From positions 992,001 to 1,056,000 of the forward strand of contig NZ_CP038018.1 of assembly GCF_008805035.1 (NCBI RefSeq): 64,000 nt of DNA, written 5' to 3'. This DNA is from Eikenella exigua. GTDB lineage: Bacteria > Pseudomonadota > Gammaproteobacteria > Burkholderiales > Neisseriaceae. Shown piece by piece: positions 43,886 to 54,220 of this stretch. The position numbers and the translations under genes are program-made. The notes under the pieces are model-generated. The model was not told where the DNA came from and ran no database searches. It saw nothing but the letters and a program-made list of their open reading frames with translations. Numbering within the stretch: position 1 is the stretch's first letter; each line of letters starts with the position of its first letter.

Positions 43886-44491
43886 ATGAACCTAGCCCGC
43901 GCCCTCGCTGCCGACCGTATCCCCATCCTCCGCCCCGCCGCCTATAGTATTGGAGAGCCGGCCAGCCTCGATGCTGTTTTCAAAGACGGCATCGCCTATC
44001 TGGCCGACTATCCGCCCGCCCGTTTCCACTTCGTCCGCCTCCCCGATGAAACCATCGCCATCCAAACCCCGCGCGGCGAAGCCCGCTGTTTCGGCAAATA
44101 CGGCTATGGCGGCAGCTATTTCGTGGTGGCCGCAGATGATGCGGTGTGGCTGTATTCGCCGCGTGCCGAAAACGCTTGGGAGCAGGAATGGGTATTGGTT
44201 AACAGCAGCCTGGCCTTGTTTGTGCAAACTTATTGCCGGCTGATGTCGGCCGTATTCCTGCTCAAAGCCGATTTCGCCCAAGGCTACAACTTTGACCAAG
44301 GCACAGCCCTGGCCGCACAACTGCAAAGCTGGCTCGCTCAAGCCGACCCCGATGCCGCTGCCGACCACGCCTTTTGGAACCACCCGCTCTACGAAATCGA
44401 AGACGGCTTCTTCCATCTGACAAACAACCCTGTCAGCCGCCAAATCGGCATGCCCGAACACCGTTATCAGGAAAACAAACAGGCTACCTGA
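43886..44491 (+). CDS. Hypothetical protein, SUKH-4-like features
   Basis: This 201-residue soluble protein has a beta-rich middle with KYGYGGSYFVVAADDAVWLYSP and a following VNSSLALFVQTYCRL, a pattern reminiscent of SUKH-4-type proteins, many of which are toxin immunity proteins. The resemblance is weak and no toxin gene is nearby. The C-terminus KQAT and the TGA stop come from a DUS (44481-44492). No strong ribosome site is seen. Treat the SUKH idea as a hint only. Confidence 0.6.
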   Translation: MNLARALAADRIPILRPAAYSIGEPASLDAVFKDGIAYLADYPPARFHFVRLPDETIAIQTPRGEARCFGKYGYGGSYFVVAADDAVWLYSPRAENAWEQEWVLVNSSLALFVQTYCRLMSAVFLLKADFAQGYNFDQGTALAAQLQSWLAQADPDAAADHAFWNHPLYEIEDGFFHLTNNPVSRQIGMPEHRYQENKQAT

Positions 44492-44572
44492 AAAACACAC
44501 GAAGCCAGTTTCTGCGCCGCCCAAACCAGCTATCCCTTCGATAAACATGTCATGCCATAGAAAGGAACCGTC

Positions 44573-45232
44573 ATGATCCTCACCCGCCAGCAAGCCCTCG
44601 ATATTTTCCGCCGCCGCGTTTCCACCCGCTACTACGACCCCGCACGCAAAATCAGCGCCGAAGATTTCGCCGCCATCCTCGATTTCGGCCGCCTCTCGCC
44701 CAGCTCCGTCGGCTCCGAACCGTGGAAGTTTCTGGTGATACAAAACCAAGAGCTGCGTGAAAAAATCAAGCCCGTGGCCTGGGGTATGCAAAGCAGCATT
44801 ACCGAAGCCAGCCACCTAGTGATCCTGCTGGCGAAAAAACACGCCCGCTACGACACTCCCTTTTTCAGCGAGCTGATGGACCGGCGCGGCTTCACCCCCG
44901 AGCAGCGCGCCGCCGCCCTCGAGCGCTACCGCGACTTCCAAACCCACGATATCGTCATCGCCGACGACGAACGCGCCCTGTTCGACTGGGCGAGCAAACA
45001 AAGCTACATCGCCCTGGCCAATATGCTCACCGGCGCCGCCATGCTCGGCATCGACTCCTGCCCCATAGAAGGCATGAACTACGCCGCCGTGGAGCACATT
45101 CTCGCCCAAGCCGGGCTGCTCGACCCCGCCGAATACGGCGTGTCCGTGGCCGCCACCTTCGGCTACCGCGCCCGCGACATTCAGCCCAAACCGCGCCGCG
45201 ATGCCGCCGAAACCGTGGTTTGGGCGGAATAA
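44573..45232 (+). CDS. NAD(P)H-dependent nitroreductase family protein
   Basis: This 219-residue FMN oxidoreductase belongs to the NfsB/nitroreductase fold. RRRVSTRYYDP (FMN phosphate site, about 14-24), RLSPSSVGSEPWKFLVI (about 43-59), ANMLTGAAMLGIDSCPIEGM and the C-terminal FGYRARDIQPKPR are family marks. Physiological substrates could be quinones or nitro-compounds. AAGGAACCGTC precedes the ATG. Confidence 0.9.
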   Translation: MILTRQQALDIFRRRVSTRYYDPARKISAEDFAAILDFGRLSPSSVGSEPWKFLVIQNQELREKIKPVAWGMQSSITEASHLVILLAKKHARYDTPFFSELMDRRGFTPEQRAAALERYRDFQTHDIVIADDERALFDWASKQSYIALANMLTGAAMLGIDSCPIEGMNYAAVEHILAQAGLLDPAEYGVSVAATFGYRARDIQPKPRRDAAETVVWAE

Positions 45233-45285
45233 AGCAGGCGGCTGAGCCGATAGTTTCAGCCTTGCCGAAACCCGCACCGCCCGCT

Positions 45286-45321
45286 TTCAGGTAGCCTCAA
45301 TGTACCAACAGGCTACCTGAA
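45286..45321. terminator. Inverted DUS pair after the nitroreductase gene
   Basis: TTCAGGTAGCCT (45286-45297) and AGGCTACCTGAA (45310-45321). Confidence 0.65.
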
Positions 45322-45367
45322 ACCACCGGCTTCAACGACAGCTGCTTACCACCAGCAAGGAAACCGT

Positions 45368-46135
45368 ATGAGCACCTCCATCCACCTCTACCGCCCGCTC
45401 CACACCCTCAAACCCTTCGGCAGCAATATCTGGATTGCCGATGGCGGCATCGTGCGCATGGCCTTCCCGCTCGGCCTGAGCATCCCCTTCAGTACCCGCA
45501 TGACGGTTATCCGCCTCGCCGATGGCGGCCTCTGGTGCCACTCCCCCATCGAACCTCACCCGGAATTGCTATCCCAAATCAACGCACTGGGCGAAGTGCG
45601 CCACCTCGTCTCGCCCAACCGCATCCACTACGCCCATATCCCCGCCTGGCAAAAACACTATCCCCAAGCCACCGCCTGGGCCAGCCTCGGCGTGCGCGAA
45701 CGCGCCGCTGCCCAGCACATCGCCGTATCGTTCGATGCCGATTTGGGCCCCAGCGCCCCAGCCCAATGGGCAGACGACATTGCCCAGCTCCCTTTCCTCG
45801 GCAGTTCGGCTATGACCGAAACTGTTTTCTTCCATCGCGCCAGCCGCACCCTGATCCTCACCGACCTTATCGAAAACTTCGAGCCCGCCAAATTCCCCAG
45901 CCGTTTCTGGGCGCAGGTAATGAAATGGGTAGGCATTGCCGAGCCGGACGGCAAAATTCCGCCCGACTGGCGCGCCACCTTCCGCAACCGCGCCGCCGCC
46001 CGCGAGAGCCTGGCGCAAATGCTTGCCTGGCAGCCCGAAAAAATCATCCTCGCCCACGGCCGCTGCTACGAAGCCAACGGCACTGCCGAACTGTGCCGCG
46101 CCTTCCGCTGGCTCAAGCCGGATCAATCCAAATAG
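45368..46135 (+). CDS. DUF4336 domain protein (metallo-hydrolase-like fold)
   Basis: This 255-residue protein resembles DUF4336, a metallo-beta-lactamase-like fold whose typical metal-site HxHxDH is missing. Visible segments are PFGSNIWIADGGIV, STRMTVIRLADGGLWCHSPIE, HLVSPNRIHYAHIPAW (about 80-95), LILTDLIENFEP (about 160) and KIILAHG (about 228). Function is unknown. AAGGAAACC precedes the ATG. It is convergent with lepB over a shared DUS terminator. Confidence 0.82.
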   Translation: MSTSIHLYRPLHTLKPFGSNIWIADGGIVRMAFPLGLSIPFSTRMTVIRLADGGLWCHSPIEPHPELLSQINALGEVRHLVSPNRIHYAHIPAWQKHYPQATAWASLGVRERAAAQHIAVSFDADLGPSAPAQWADDIAQLPFLGSSAMTETVFFHRASRTLILTDLIENFEPAKFPSRFWAQVMKWVGIAEPDGKIPPDWRATFRNRAAARESLAQMLAWQPEKIILAHGRCYEANGTAELCRAFRWLKPDQSK

Positions 46136-46191
46136 TCACCACAAGGATTGAGGCAAGGCCCCATATCTATCTGATTTGCAACAACGATTAA

Positions 46192-46218
46192 AGGCTACCT
46201 GAAACTTTCAGGTAGCCT
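46192..46218. terminator. Inverted DUS pair, bidirectional terminator
   Basis: AGGCTACCTGAA (46192-46203) and TTCAGGTAGCCT (46207-46218) with a 3-nt loop and flanking A/T runs, between convergent genes. Confidence 0.75.
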
Positions 46219-46266
46219 TTTGCATAAGTAGCACAAACCGGCCAGCCGGTCGGTTTGTCTTTCCTA

Positions 46267-47307
46267 TCAGCGGATAGTGTTGCCGATGCGCGAAGTGTCG
46301 CCCACGTTCATCCACACGAAAAGCGCTTTGCCCACAATCAGCTTGTCGTCCACAAAGCCCCAGTAGCGCGAATCGGCGCTGCTGTCGCGGTTGTCGCCCA
46401 TGGCGAAATACTTGCCCGCCGGCACGGTGCATTTAAAGCCGCTGCCGTCTGCCTCGTATTCGCAATTTTCGCGCAAGCCGCTTTGGTAGCCGTTTGCAGC
46501 AAAATTATTGGCGGATTCGGCCAAGAAGGGGATGGAAACCGTGGGCGCATTTTCATTTTTCAGCACATCGAAATGGCGGCCTTCCCAATCAGTGGAAAAG
46601 CGGGTGGCTTCTAGAATCCGATCCGGCTTGTAATCATCTGGATATTGGTAGCCGCCCACCAAATTATCCTGCTCAGTTTTGCCGTTTACCGTCAGCACCT
46701 TATTACGATACTCCACCACATCGCCCGGCAGGCCGACAATGCGTTTGATGTAGTTGGTATCCGGCTCCACCGGATAATTAAACACCACCACATCACCACG
46801 CTGCACCTGGCCCACCGGAATCAGTACATTATTCAACACCGGCACGCGGATGCCGTAGCTAAACTTGTTCACCAGCACAAAGTCGCCCTTCACCAGCCCC
46901 GGCCGCATCGAGCTGGAGGGAATCTGAAACGGCTCGGCTACAAAAGTGCGCAACACGAACACCATCAAAATCAGCGGGAAGAAGCTGCCCATATAATCGC
47001 GGAAATGGTTATCATCTTGCTCTGCTGCTTCAGCATGATCAGTCAGTTGCCTGCGCTGTTTGCGTGCCGCACGCGCCCACAGCCACACTGCGCCAGTAAA
47101 CAGCACCAGCAGCAGCAACACTGCCGTGAGGCTCATCAGCTTGGCCAGCAGGCCGAACGAGCCTACCATCATCAGGAGGTAGCCCCATTGCAGGCCGCTG
47201 CTCCATTCACTGTTTTCTTGCCGCGTTTTCCTGCTCACGGCAAACAGCACGATACCGGCCACCAGAGCAGCTATAGCGGCATAAAGGATTGTGTTGGATT
47301 GTTCCAC
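46267..47307 (-). CDS. lepB: Signal peptidase I
   Basis: The 346-residue inner-membrane enzyme cleaves signal peptides of exported proteins. Three N-terminal hydrophobic segments (about 8-25, 40-60, 62-82) are followed by a membrane-adjacent stretch. The catalytic domain has the Ser nucleophile in IPSSSMRPGL, the Lys base in NYIKRIVGLPGD, and the box GDNRDSSADSRYWGFV near the C-terminus. The start is GTG at 47307 with GGAAAT 7 bp upstream. It lies downstream of lepA on the same strand, as in many bacteria, with a damaged lipoprotein gene between. Confidence 0.95.
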   Translation of the reverse strand: MEQSNTILYAAIAALVAGIVLFAVSRKTRQENSEWSSGLQWGYLLMMVGSFGLLAKLMSLTAVLLLLVLFTGAVWLWARAARKQRRQLTDHAEAAEQDDNHFRDYMGSFFPLILMVFVLRTFVAEPFQIPSSSMRPGLVKGDFVLVNKFSYGIRVPVLNNVLIPVGQVQRGDVVVFNYPVEPDTNYIKRIVGLPGDVVEYRNKVLTVNGKTEQDNLVGGYQYPDDYKPDRILEATRFSTDWEGRHFDVLKNENAPTVSIPFLAESANNFAANGYQSGLRENCEYEADGSGFKCTVPAGKYFAMGDNRDSSADSRYWGFVDDKLIVGKALFVWMNVGDTSRIGNTIR

Positions 47308-47385
47308 TTTTATATTTCCTGTATTGAAATGAGTTTGATAAGCTTTAGGCTACCTGAAAACTGGCAGCCCGCCTAAAATCTTTGT

Positions 47386-47555
47386 TCATAGCTTCCTGCC
47401 GCTGATGGTTACACCTTCGATAAAACTGAGGCCATAGCCGAAACCGACTCTACCACTAATTTTTTGCGCCTCACCGGCTCTAAATCGCTCGTTCTTAACG
47501 GCTGATTCCTGAAAACGGAAGTCATAGCTGCCGGAAACACCGCATCACCTCAAAG
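47386..47555 (-). pseudogene. Remnant resembling an outer-membrane protein 3' end
   Basis: One minus-strand frame is open for about 56 codons and ends GFGYGLSFIEGVTISGRKL-stop at 47386. It contains SGSYDFRFQESAVKNERF and EAQKISGRVGFGYG, which alternate polar and aromatic residues like beta-barrel strands. There is no start codon or ribosome site, and the frame closes upstream. It may be the eroded end of a gene that once continued from the lipoprotein ORF at 47666-47892. Family unknown. Confidence 0.4.
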
Positions 47556-47665
47556 CCTGCAGCCCTCAAAGCCAAAACACGGCAGCGGTGGTCTGCAGCT
47601 AAATTATCTGTATCTGGCGTGCTATCTGCCCAGCCCCACACCAAAGCCATAGGCGGTTTCACCGT

Positions 47666-47892
47666 CTACCCCTGGCGGCAGGCTACCTGAAAATATTGCT
47701 GCTGAAGATCGTATTCATTCAAAAACAGCACCGGTGTGCCTTGCTGGCAGAATTGGCGGAATTGTTCCAACACTTCCGGCGCGGCAGAAACGGCAAGGTT
47801 TTCGGATAGCGTCGGCTTTTCCATCTGCAGGTCGGGCGTGGCACAGGCGGAGGAAGCCACACAAATCGCCAGCATCAAAAAATGTTTTTCAT
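47666..47892 (-). pseudogene. Short lipoprotein gene with frameshift at a 6-T tract (possible phase variation)
   Basis: From the ATG at 47892, AAGGAAG lies 7 bp upstream and the frame reads MKNIF then hits TGA after a run of six T (47877-47882). One extra T would give MKNIFLMLAICVASSAC, a complete lipoprotein signal with a lipobox Cys. The remaining frame continues to 47666, about 70 residues, ending in DUS-encoded YFQVACRQG. Either the gene is dead or it switches by slipped-strand change. It lies between lepA and lepB. Alternatively translation starts at the TTG/ATG at 47878/47875 with a very short signal. Confidence 0.55.
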
Positions 47893-47944
47893 TATCAGGC
47901 TTCCTTTCATTCAGGCTCTCGTTTTTCAGGTAGCCTGAATGTGG

Positions 47945-49738
<1,794 letters not shown>

Positions 49739-50086
49739 ATTTTGGCAAAAAAGTAAGCGGTCGTAATGGCAGGCAAAAGCATCGGTTTGGCCCATACGGA
49801 CTACCTGAAAAAGTGGAGCTTCAGCGAAGTTAAAACAGGAGCGGCAACACAGCAAGCCGTGCCGAAACCAAACTGCGTATTCTAGCCGAAAACGCTTGAA
49901 GCTGCCCGACAATTTGTTCACTCTCCCGCTTGACCCAACACAAGCAAAAAGCGCAAGCTCCAGCCCAATGGCGCAGAATCAGGTATCATGCCCATTTTTC
50001 GTATCGGGCTACCTGAAACCGCCGATTGGATTTTAGCTTCGTTTAAGTGCCACTTTTTCAGGTAGCCTCCAAGCCGCTCCCCCACT
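49739..50086. other. Intergenic region between divergent lepA and menA
   Basis: These 348 bp hold DUS-like copies (GGACTACCTGAA near 49798, GGGCTACCTGAA near 50008, TTCAGGTAGCCT at about 50057-50068) and no gene I can support. Confidence 0.5.
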
Positions 50087-50989
50087 ATGCACGCCCTACT
50101 CCGCCTCATCCGCCCGCGCACCCTGCCGCTGGCTCTTGCCGCTGTTTGCTGCGGCAACGCCCTCGCCTGGCACAGCAGCCCCGCAAGCTGGCGCGGCAGC
50201 GTGTTCCTGCTCAGCCTGCTCACTGCGCTGGCTCTGCAAATCGTCTCCAATATCGCCAACGACTACGGCGACGGCATACGCGGTACCGACCGCCACCGTG
50301 CGCCCGATGCGCCCGAACGCCTCACCGCTAGCGGCCAAATTCCTCTCCCACGCATCCGCCGTCTCCTCACCGCCAGCGTATTAGCCGCCCTGCTCCTCGG
50401 TGGTGCACTCATCGCCCTCAGCTTGCGCCACCCGCAGCAATGGCTCGCTTTCTTGCTCTTAGGCAGCCTCGCCCTCGCCGCCGCCCTCACCTACACCCTC
50501 GGGCGCCACGCCTACGGCTACCACGGGCTGGGCGAAATCAGCGTATTCCTGTTCTTCGGCCTGCTCGGTGTGCAGGGCAGCGCCTACCTGCAACAAGGCA
50601 GCTGCCCGCCCGAAGGCTGGCTGCCCGCCGCCGGCTGCGGTCTGCTCGCCGCTGCCGTACTGCACATCAACAATATGCGCGACATCGAAAACGACCGCCA
50701 ATCCGGCAAAACCACCCCCGCCACCCGGCTGGGCTTTGAACGCAGCAAAACCCTGCACCGCCTCCTCCTCGCCGCCGCCCTTGCCTGCTACGCCGCCCTC
50801 GCCCCTCAAATCCCTAGCGGCCTCTTCTGGCTAACCGCGCTGCCGCTGGCCGCCACCCACTTGCACCGCCTGAAAACCGCCACCAGCCCCGCTGCCGCCG
50901 GGCGCGAACTGCCGCATATCGTGCGCCTTGCCTTGGCTATAAACCTACTTTTCGGCAGCGGCCTGCTGCTTGAATCTGTGCTATTCTAA
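50087..50989 (+). CDS. menA: UbiA-type prenyltransferase, MenA-like
   Basis: This 300-residue membrane enzyme has about eight to nine helices and belongs to the UbiA family. RPRTLPLALAAVCCGNALA is the N-terminal MenA signature. The first Asp-rich site is NIANDYGDGIRGTDR (about 56-70), and the second is NNMRDIENDRQSGK (about 197-210). MenA attaches the polyprenyl chain to 1,4-dihydroxy-2-naphthoate in menaquinone synthesis. No other men genes are in the window, so the exact acceptor is inferred. Confidence 0.88.
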   Translation: MHALLRLIRPRTLPLALAAVCCGNALAWHSSPASWRGSVFLLSLLTALALQIVSNIANDYGDGIRGTDRHRAPDAPERLTASGQIPLPRIRRLLTASVLAALLLGGALIALSLRHPQQWLAFLLLGSLALAAALTYTLGRHAYGYHGLGEISVFLFFGLLGVQGSAYLQQGSCPPEGWLPAAGCGLLAAAVLHINNMRDIENDRQSGKTTPATRLGFERSKTLHRLLLAAALACYAALAPQIPSGLFWLTALPLAATHLHRLKTATSPAAAGRELPHIVRLALAINLLFGSGLLLESVLF

Positions 50990-51054
50990 CTAGCTCCAAA
51001 GCTAAATCTCCCATAACTCATACACACCATAACTAACGAATAAAAAAGTAAAAT

Positions 51055-51408
51055 ATGCCTACCCTCTCGCAAATCCTCGTTTTACTCCCGCCGCCCTGTT
51101 CGGCTACATCATGTATCTCGAAACTTTCGCCACTACTTCCCTCACCACCACCCGCGTATTCAAACTCAGTCAAACGCAGTTGGCCGAACCGCGCTTCAAC
51201 GTGTGATGCGTAACCAAGGCATCTACAACGGCTGCACTGCCCTCATGCTCGTCTACGCCATCCTGTTTGCCTCCCAGCCGAAAGAATTCGCCGCCGTTTT
51301 GCTGCTCAACTGCATCACCGTTACCGCCTGCGGTGCGCCCCCAACAAAAGTATTCTGTTCAAGCAAAGCGGGCTGCCTATTTTGGCTTTGATCAACCTGT
51401 GGTTTTAG
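51055..51408 (+). pseudogene. DUF1304 membrane protein pseudogene with several frameshifts
   Basis: Three frames joined give MPTLSQILVLL, then AALFGYIMYLETFATTSL through AEPRFNV, then MRNQGIYNGCTALMLVYA through TACGA, then PNKSILFKQSG through LINLWF-stop. This matches the DUF1304 layout (LEMF...NQGLYNG...). At least three frame changes occur: about 51087, 51206 and about 51334. One is a one-base loss at GTG-TGATGCG. A small four-helix membrane protein has therefore been inactivated. Confidence 0.8.
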
Positions 51409-51756
51409 TAGACAGGAAAAAGGCTACCTGAAAAAGATAGATTCGGTTGCAGATAGCCTATGATATTTACAAACTCCTCGTCTTTTAAAGTGTAGTTTAA
51501 AACAAGCAAAACAGAGCGCGCAGATACATCGAAAATAGACAGCATCCGAAAAACGCATTGTGAAGAAATACACCAAAAATGAGGACTTATAAATGCATCA
51601 ATCCTTATATTGTGTGAGCCAACATCTAACAACCAAATTTGGGGCGGATACCGTGTCTTATCGGCTACGATTTTGAAAAACACAGCAATTTTCTTTACAA
51701 TACCACCCAGCAGCAATGCTGACTTATCCAACCAATATTGAAGAAGGAATGACTTT
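51409..51756. other. AT-rich intergenic region
   Basis: This 348-bp gap holds a DUS (AGGCTACCTGAA at about 51422) and a decayed partner (GCAGATAGCCT near 51452), then AT-rich sequence that should contain the promoter of the lipoprotein gene. No gene is supported. Confidence 0.5.
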
Positions 51757-52416
51757 ATGAAATCTAAACAAGCACTTTGGTTGTTGTGTGTATCTGCCGT
51801 ACTCGGCCTTTCCGCCTGTGGTGGCAAAGGCGGCGATGAACAAGCCCCCGTGCAACAGCAACAAGCTTCGCAAAGCCAGGAGGGCAGCCAGCAGGCTGAG
51901 AGCGGCAGCCAGCAGGAAGCAGCTTCTATGGATAACTTCCTGAGCAACGCCCAAGCTTTGCAGGCAGCGGAAGATTCCCTCAAAGCCCTGCCGCAGTTTT
52001 CCGGCAAGGAATTGAATGTATTCCAAAACGTTCAATTCTATGGCAGCAACCGTCCGCGCATTGAAATCGACATCCAAGACCCGGAAAAACCGGATAATAT
52101 CGACCACTACACCTATGAAGACGGCAAGTGGAGCGAACCGCAACCGGTGCAGATTTCTGGCGGCGGCGACATGAAAGACAACGTTACTCCCCTGAACGAC
52201 ATCAAGTTTGCCACCGTGGCCACCATCGCCAAAACTTGGAACGAGAAAGCCAAGGAAGTGGAAGCCACCGAAACCGAGCTGACTTTCACCAGCTTCCAAC
52301 TGTGGGTGCCGAACCAAACCCGCCGCTGGATTACTTCCACCATCGAAACCCCGCGTGCCAAATACTCTATCGATTTCAACATGGACGGCACTTTGAAAGA
52401 CTTCAGAAAACAGTAA
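51757..52416 (+). CDS. Putative lipoprotein
   Basis: This 219-residue protein has a type II signal peptide with lipobox LSAC (Cys21), then a Gly and Gln/Ser-rich linker (about 22-55: QQQQASQSQEGSQQAESGSQ). A single folded domain follows, ending NMDGTLKDFRKQ. It has AAGGA 7 bp before the ATG. The mature N-terminus has Gly residues after Cys, with no inner-membrane retention Asp, so the outer membrane is likely. Family not recognised; a periplasmic-facing structural or stress lipoprotein is possible. Confidence 0.8.
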   Translation: MKSKQALWLLCVSAVLGLSACGGKGGDEQAPVQQQQASQSQEGSQQAESGSQQEAASMDNFLSNAQALQAAEDSLKALPQFSGKELNVFQNVQFYGSNRPRIEIDIQDPEKPDNIDHYTYEDGKWSEPQPVQISGGGDMKDNVTPLNDIKFATVATIAKTWNEKAKEVEATETELTFTSFQLWVPNQTRRWITSTIETPRAKYSIDFNMDGTLKDFRKQ

Positions 52417-52443
52417 TACGAAGAACAGCTTAGAGAGTAAACA

Positions 52444-52503
52444 AAGGCCACCTGAAAACGTAGTGCAGGAAATTTCTGCGAAGCTAAAAGTTTCAGGTAG
52501 CCT
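52444..52503. terminator. Inverted DUS pair after the lipoprotein gene
   Basis: AGGCCACCTGAA (52444-52455, one change) and TTCAGGTAGCCT (52492-52503) around an inner GCAGGAAATTTCTGC stem. Confidence 0.6.
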
Positions 52504-52547
52504 TTTATCTGGAATAGGTAAAACCAGATACCGCCATATGCAACTAA

Positions 52548-52595
52548 AGGCTACCTGAAAGCACAGCGAACACAGCGCATGTTTTCAGGTAGCCT
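52548..52595. terminator. Inverted DUS pair after the AraC-family gene
   Basis: AGGCTACCTGAA (52548-52559) and TTCAGGTAGCCT (52584-52595), between convergent genes. Confidence 0.65.
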
Positions 52596-52625
52596 TCATT
52601 AATTAAAACACTATTCTCACTATTC

Positions 52626-53534
52626 TCAAGCCACAGCCTTCTCTGCCTCTTCCAGCTGCTGTACGCGGTATTGCTTCGGTGTTTGCCCGAAATACTGTTT
52701 AAACGCGCGGTTGAAATGCGATTCCGACACAAAGCCGTTTTCCAACGCAATGCGCAAAATCGTATCCGCACTCGCCGCCAGCTGCACTGCTGCCTGCTGC
52801 AAGCGGATAGACAGCACAAAGCGGTGCGGACTCACCCCGGTTACCGATTTAAACAAACGCATCAGCTGTGCCCGCGAAAGTTTCGCCATTTCCGCCATCC
52901 GTGCAATTGGCCACTCATCCTGCGGCGCGAGCAACACCGCCTGCAACAGCCCGCTTAGGCGTGGGTCTTCCAGCTGCGACAAAAAAGATAGGGCACTGCT
53001 CTGCTGCCGATAGCGTCGCAGCACGGCCACCAGCATCACCTGCGAGAGCGCGTTCACCACCGTACCGCTGCCATAGCGCAGCCTTTCCGCTTCATCCAGC
53101 ATCATCGATGCCGTTTGCCGCATTTCCGGTAGCGGTAAAAGCAGGTATTCCGGCATACCCAGCCACAGCGCTGCACGGCGCGTATAGCGGTATTGGCCGC
53201 ACAACAGTTGCAAGCGGTTGCCGCCGCAGTCTTTCACTGCCAACACTCCGTTTCCGTGAAGCTGCGGCTTGCCCGCTGGTTGCGCCAAACCCTCCAAACT
53301 GTCGGTAATACTGTGTGCCGTATCATAGGGAAGCAGCACCGCATCGCCCGTATGCAAAGCCACTGCTTGCCCGTCACCTACCCGCAGCCAGCCGCTGCCT
53401 GACACCACCCAATGCAGCCGCGCTGTTTCCGGCTCGGTTTCGTGTACCAAGTGAAATCCACCGCCCAGCCGGCAGCACACATCAATCCGACCACGCAGCC
53501 ATGCCAGATAAATTAATTTGTCTAACACATCCAT
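52626..53534 (-). CDS. AraC family transcriptional regulator
   Basis: This 302-residue regulator has an N-terminal cupin-like sensor domain (about 1-180; HWVVSGSGWLRVGDGQAVALHTGDAVLLPYDTAHSI) and a C-terminal double helix-turn-helix (about 205-300; MAKLSRAQLMRLFKSVTGVSP and IALENGFVSESHFNRAFKQYFGQTPKQYR). AAGGAG sits 7 bp before the ATG at 53534 and too close to the ATG at 53540, so 53534 is preferred. It is divergent from the AhpD-like gene, which it may control; the inducer is unknown. Confidence 0.9.
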   Translation of the reverse strand: MDVLDKLIYLAWLRGRIDVCCRLGGGFHLVHETEPETARLHWVVSGSGWLRVGDGQAVALHTGDAVLLPYDTAHSITDSLEGLAQPAGKPQLHGNGVLAVKDCGGNRLQLLCGQYRYTRRAALWLGMPEYLLLPLPEMRQTASMMLDEAERLRYGSGTVVNALSQVMLVAVLRRYRQQSSALSFLSQLEDPRLSGLLQAVLLAPQDEWPIARMAEMAKLSRAQLMRLFKSVTGVSPHRFVLSIRLQQAAVQLAASADTILRIALENGFVSESHFNRAFKQYFGQTPKQYRVQQLEEAEKAVA

Positions 53535-53566
53535 TTTCATTCTCCTTATTGGCCGATGGCGGAAAT

Positions 53567-53672
53567 ATATCGCTAAAACACTTATTCCTTCATACAGCGT
53601 TGGCTCGCCTTGCCGTACTTTTACCGTTCATGGCTCGTAGCCTTGTAGGAAAAAATAATTGTTTCAGCTATA
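53567..53672. mobile_element. Miniature inverted-repeat element, second subtype
   Basis: The left end TATATCGCTAAAACACTTATT and the right end AATTGTTTCAGCTATA form imperfect inverted repeats around CAGCGTTGGCTCGCCTTGCC, the same core as the Correia-like copy near rnhA. It lies in the divergent AraC/AhpD promoter region. Confidence 0.6.
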
Positions 53673-53805
53673 GCACGCAGTCAAAAGAATGAGACGATCA
53701 GTCAATTCTTACTCTAAAACTTATGCCATCATGCACCACATCAGACAGTTTCGATAAAAGCTATCCGTTCAAATTTCATTTGAGTTTATTGCTAAGGATA
53801 ACATC

Positions 53806-54147
53806 ATGTTTTTAGATTGGAAAAAACACGCTACCCACGTTAAACAATCCTTTACCAAACTCGGCAAAGACCACCCCAAAATGCTAGCCGGCTATGCCGC
53901 CCTCGAAAGCGCTGCCGCAGCCGAAGCGCTGGATGCCAAAACCCGCGAACTCATCGCCCTGGCCGTGGCCGTTACCACCCGCTGCGAAAGCTGCATTTCC
54001 GTACACGCCCAAGCCGCTGTGAAAGCCGGTGCCACCGAGAGCGAAGTGGCCGGTGCGCTCGCCACCGCCATTTCCCTCAACGCCGGTGCCGCCTACACCT
54101 ACTCCCTGCGCGCCCTCGAAGCCGTGGAAGACGCCCGCGAAGCCTAA
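53806..54147 (+). CDS. AhpD-like carboxymuconolactone decarboxylase family protein
   Basis: This 113-residue all-helical protein has the AhpD core motif: Glu in KTRELIALAVAV, Cys60-x2-Cys63 in TTRCESCISVHAQAA, and His67. Such proteins are thiol-based alkylperoxidase-like reductases. AAGGATAACATC precedes the ATG. It lies opposite an AraC regulator and before a rhodanese, which suggests a small sulfur or redox stress unit. Confidence 0.88.
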   Translation: MFLDWKKHATHVKQSFTKLGKDHPKMLAGYAALESAAAAEALDAKTRELIALAVAVTTRCESCISVHAQAAVKAGATESEVAGALATAISLNAGAAYTYSLRALEAVEDAREA

Positions 54148-54154
54148 ACCGGTT

Positions 54155-54190
54155 TTCAGGTAGCCTTTAATGAATAACAGGCTACCTGAA
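54155..54190. terminator. Inverted DUS pair
   Basis: TTCAGGTAGCCT (54155-54166) and AGGCTACCTGAA (54179-54190), between the AhpD-like and rhodanese genes. Confidence 0.6.
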
Positions 54191-54220
54191 AAACTCCCCC
54201 GCCATCAAGAAAGGTACATC

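Noticed and set aside
43886..44491. Toxin-immunity pair
   Set aside because: The SUKH-4-like hint is weak and there is no toxin gene in the neighbourhood.
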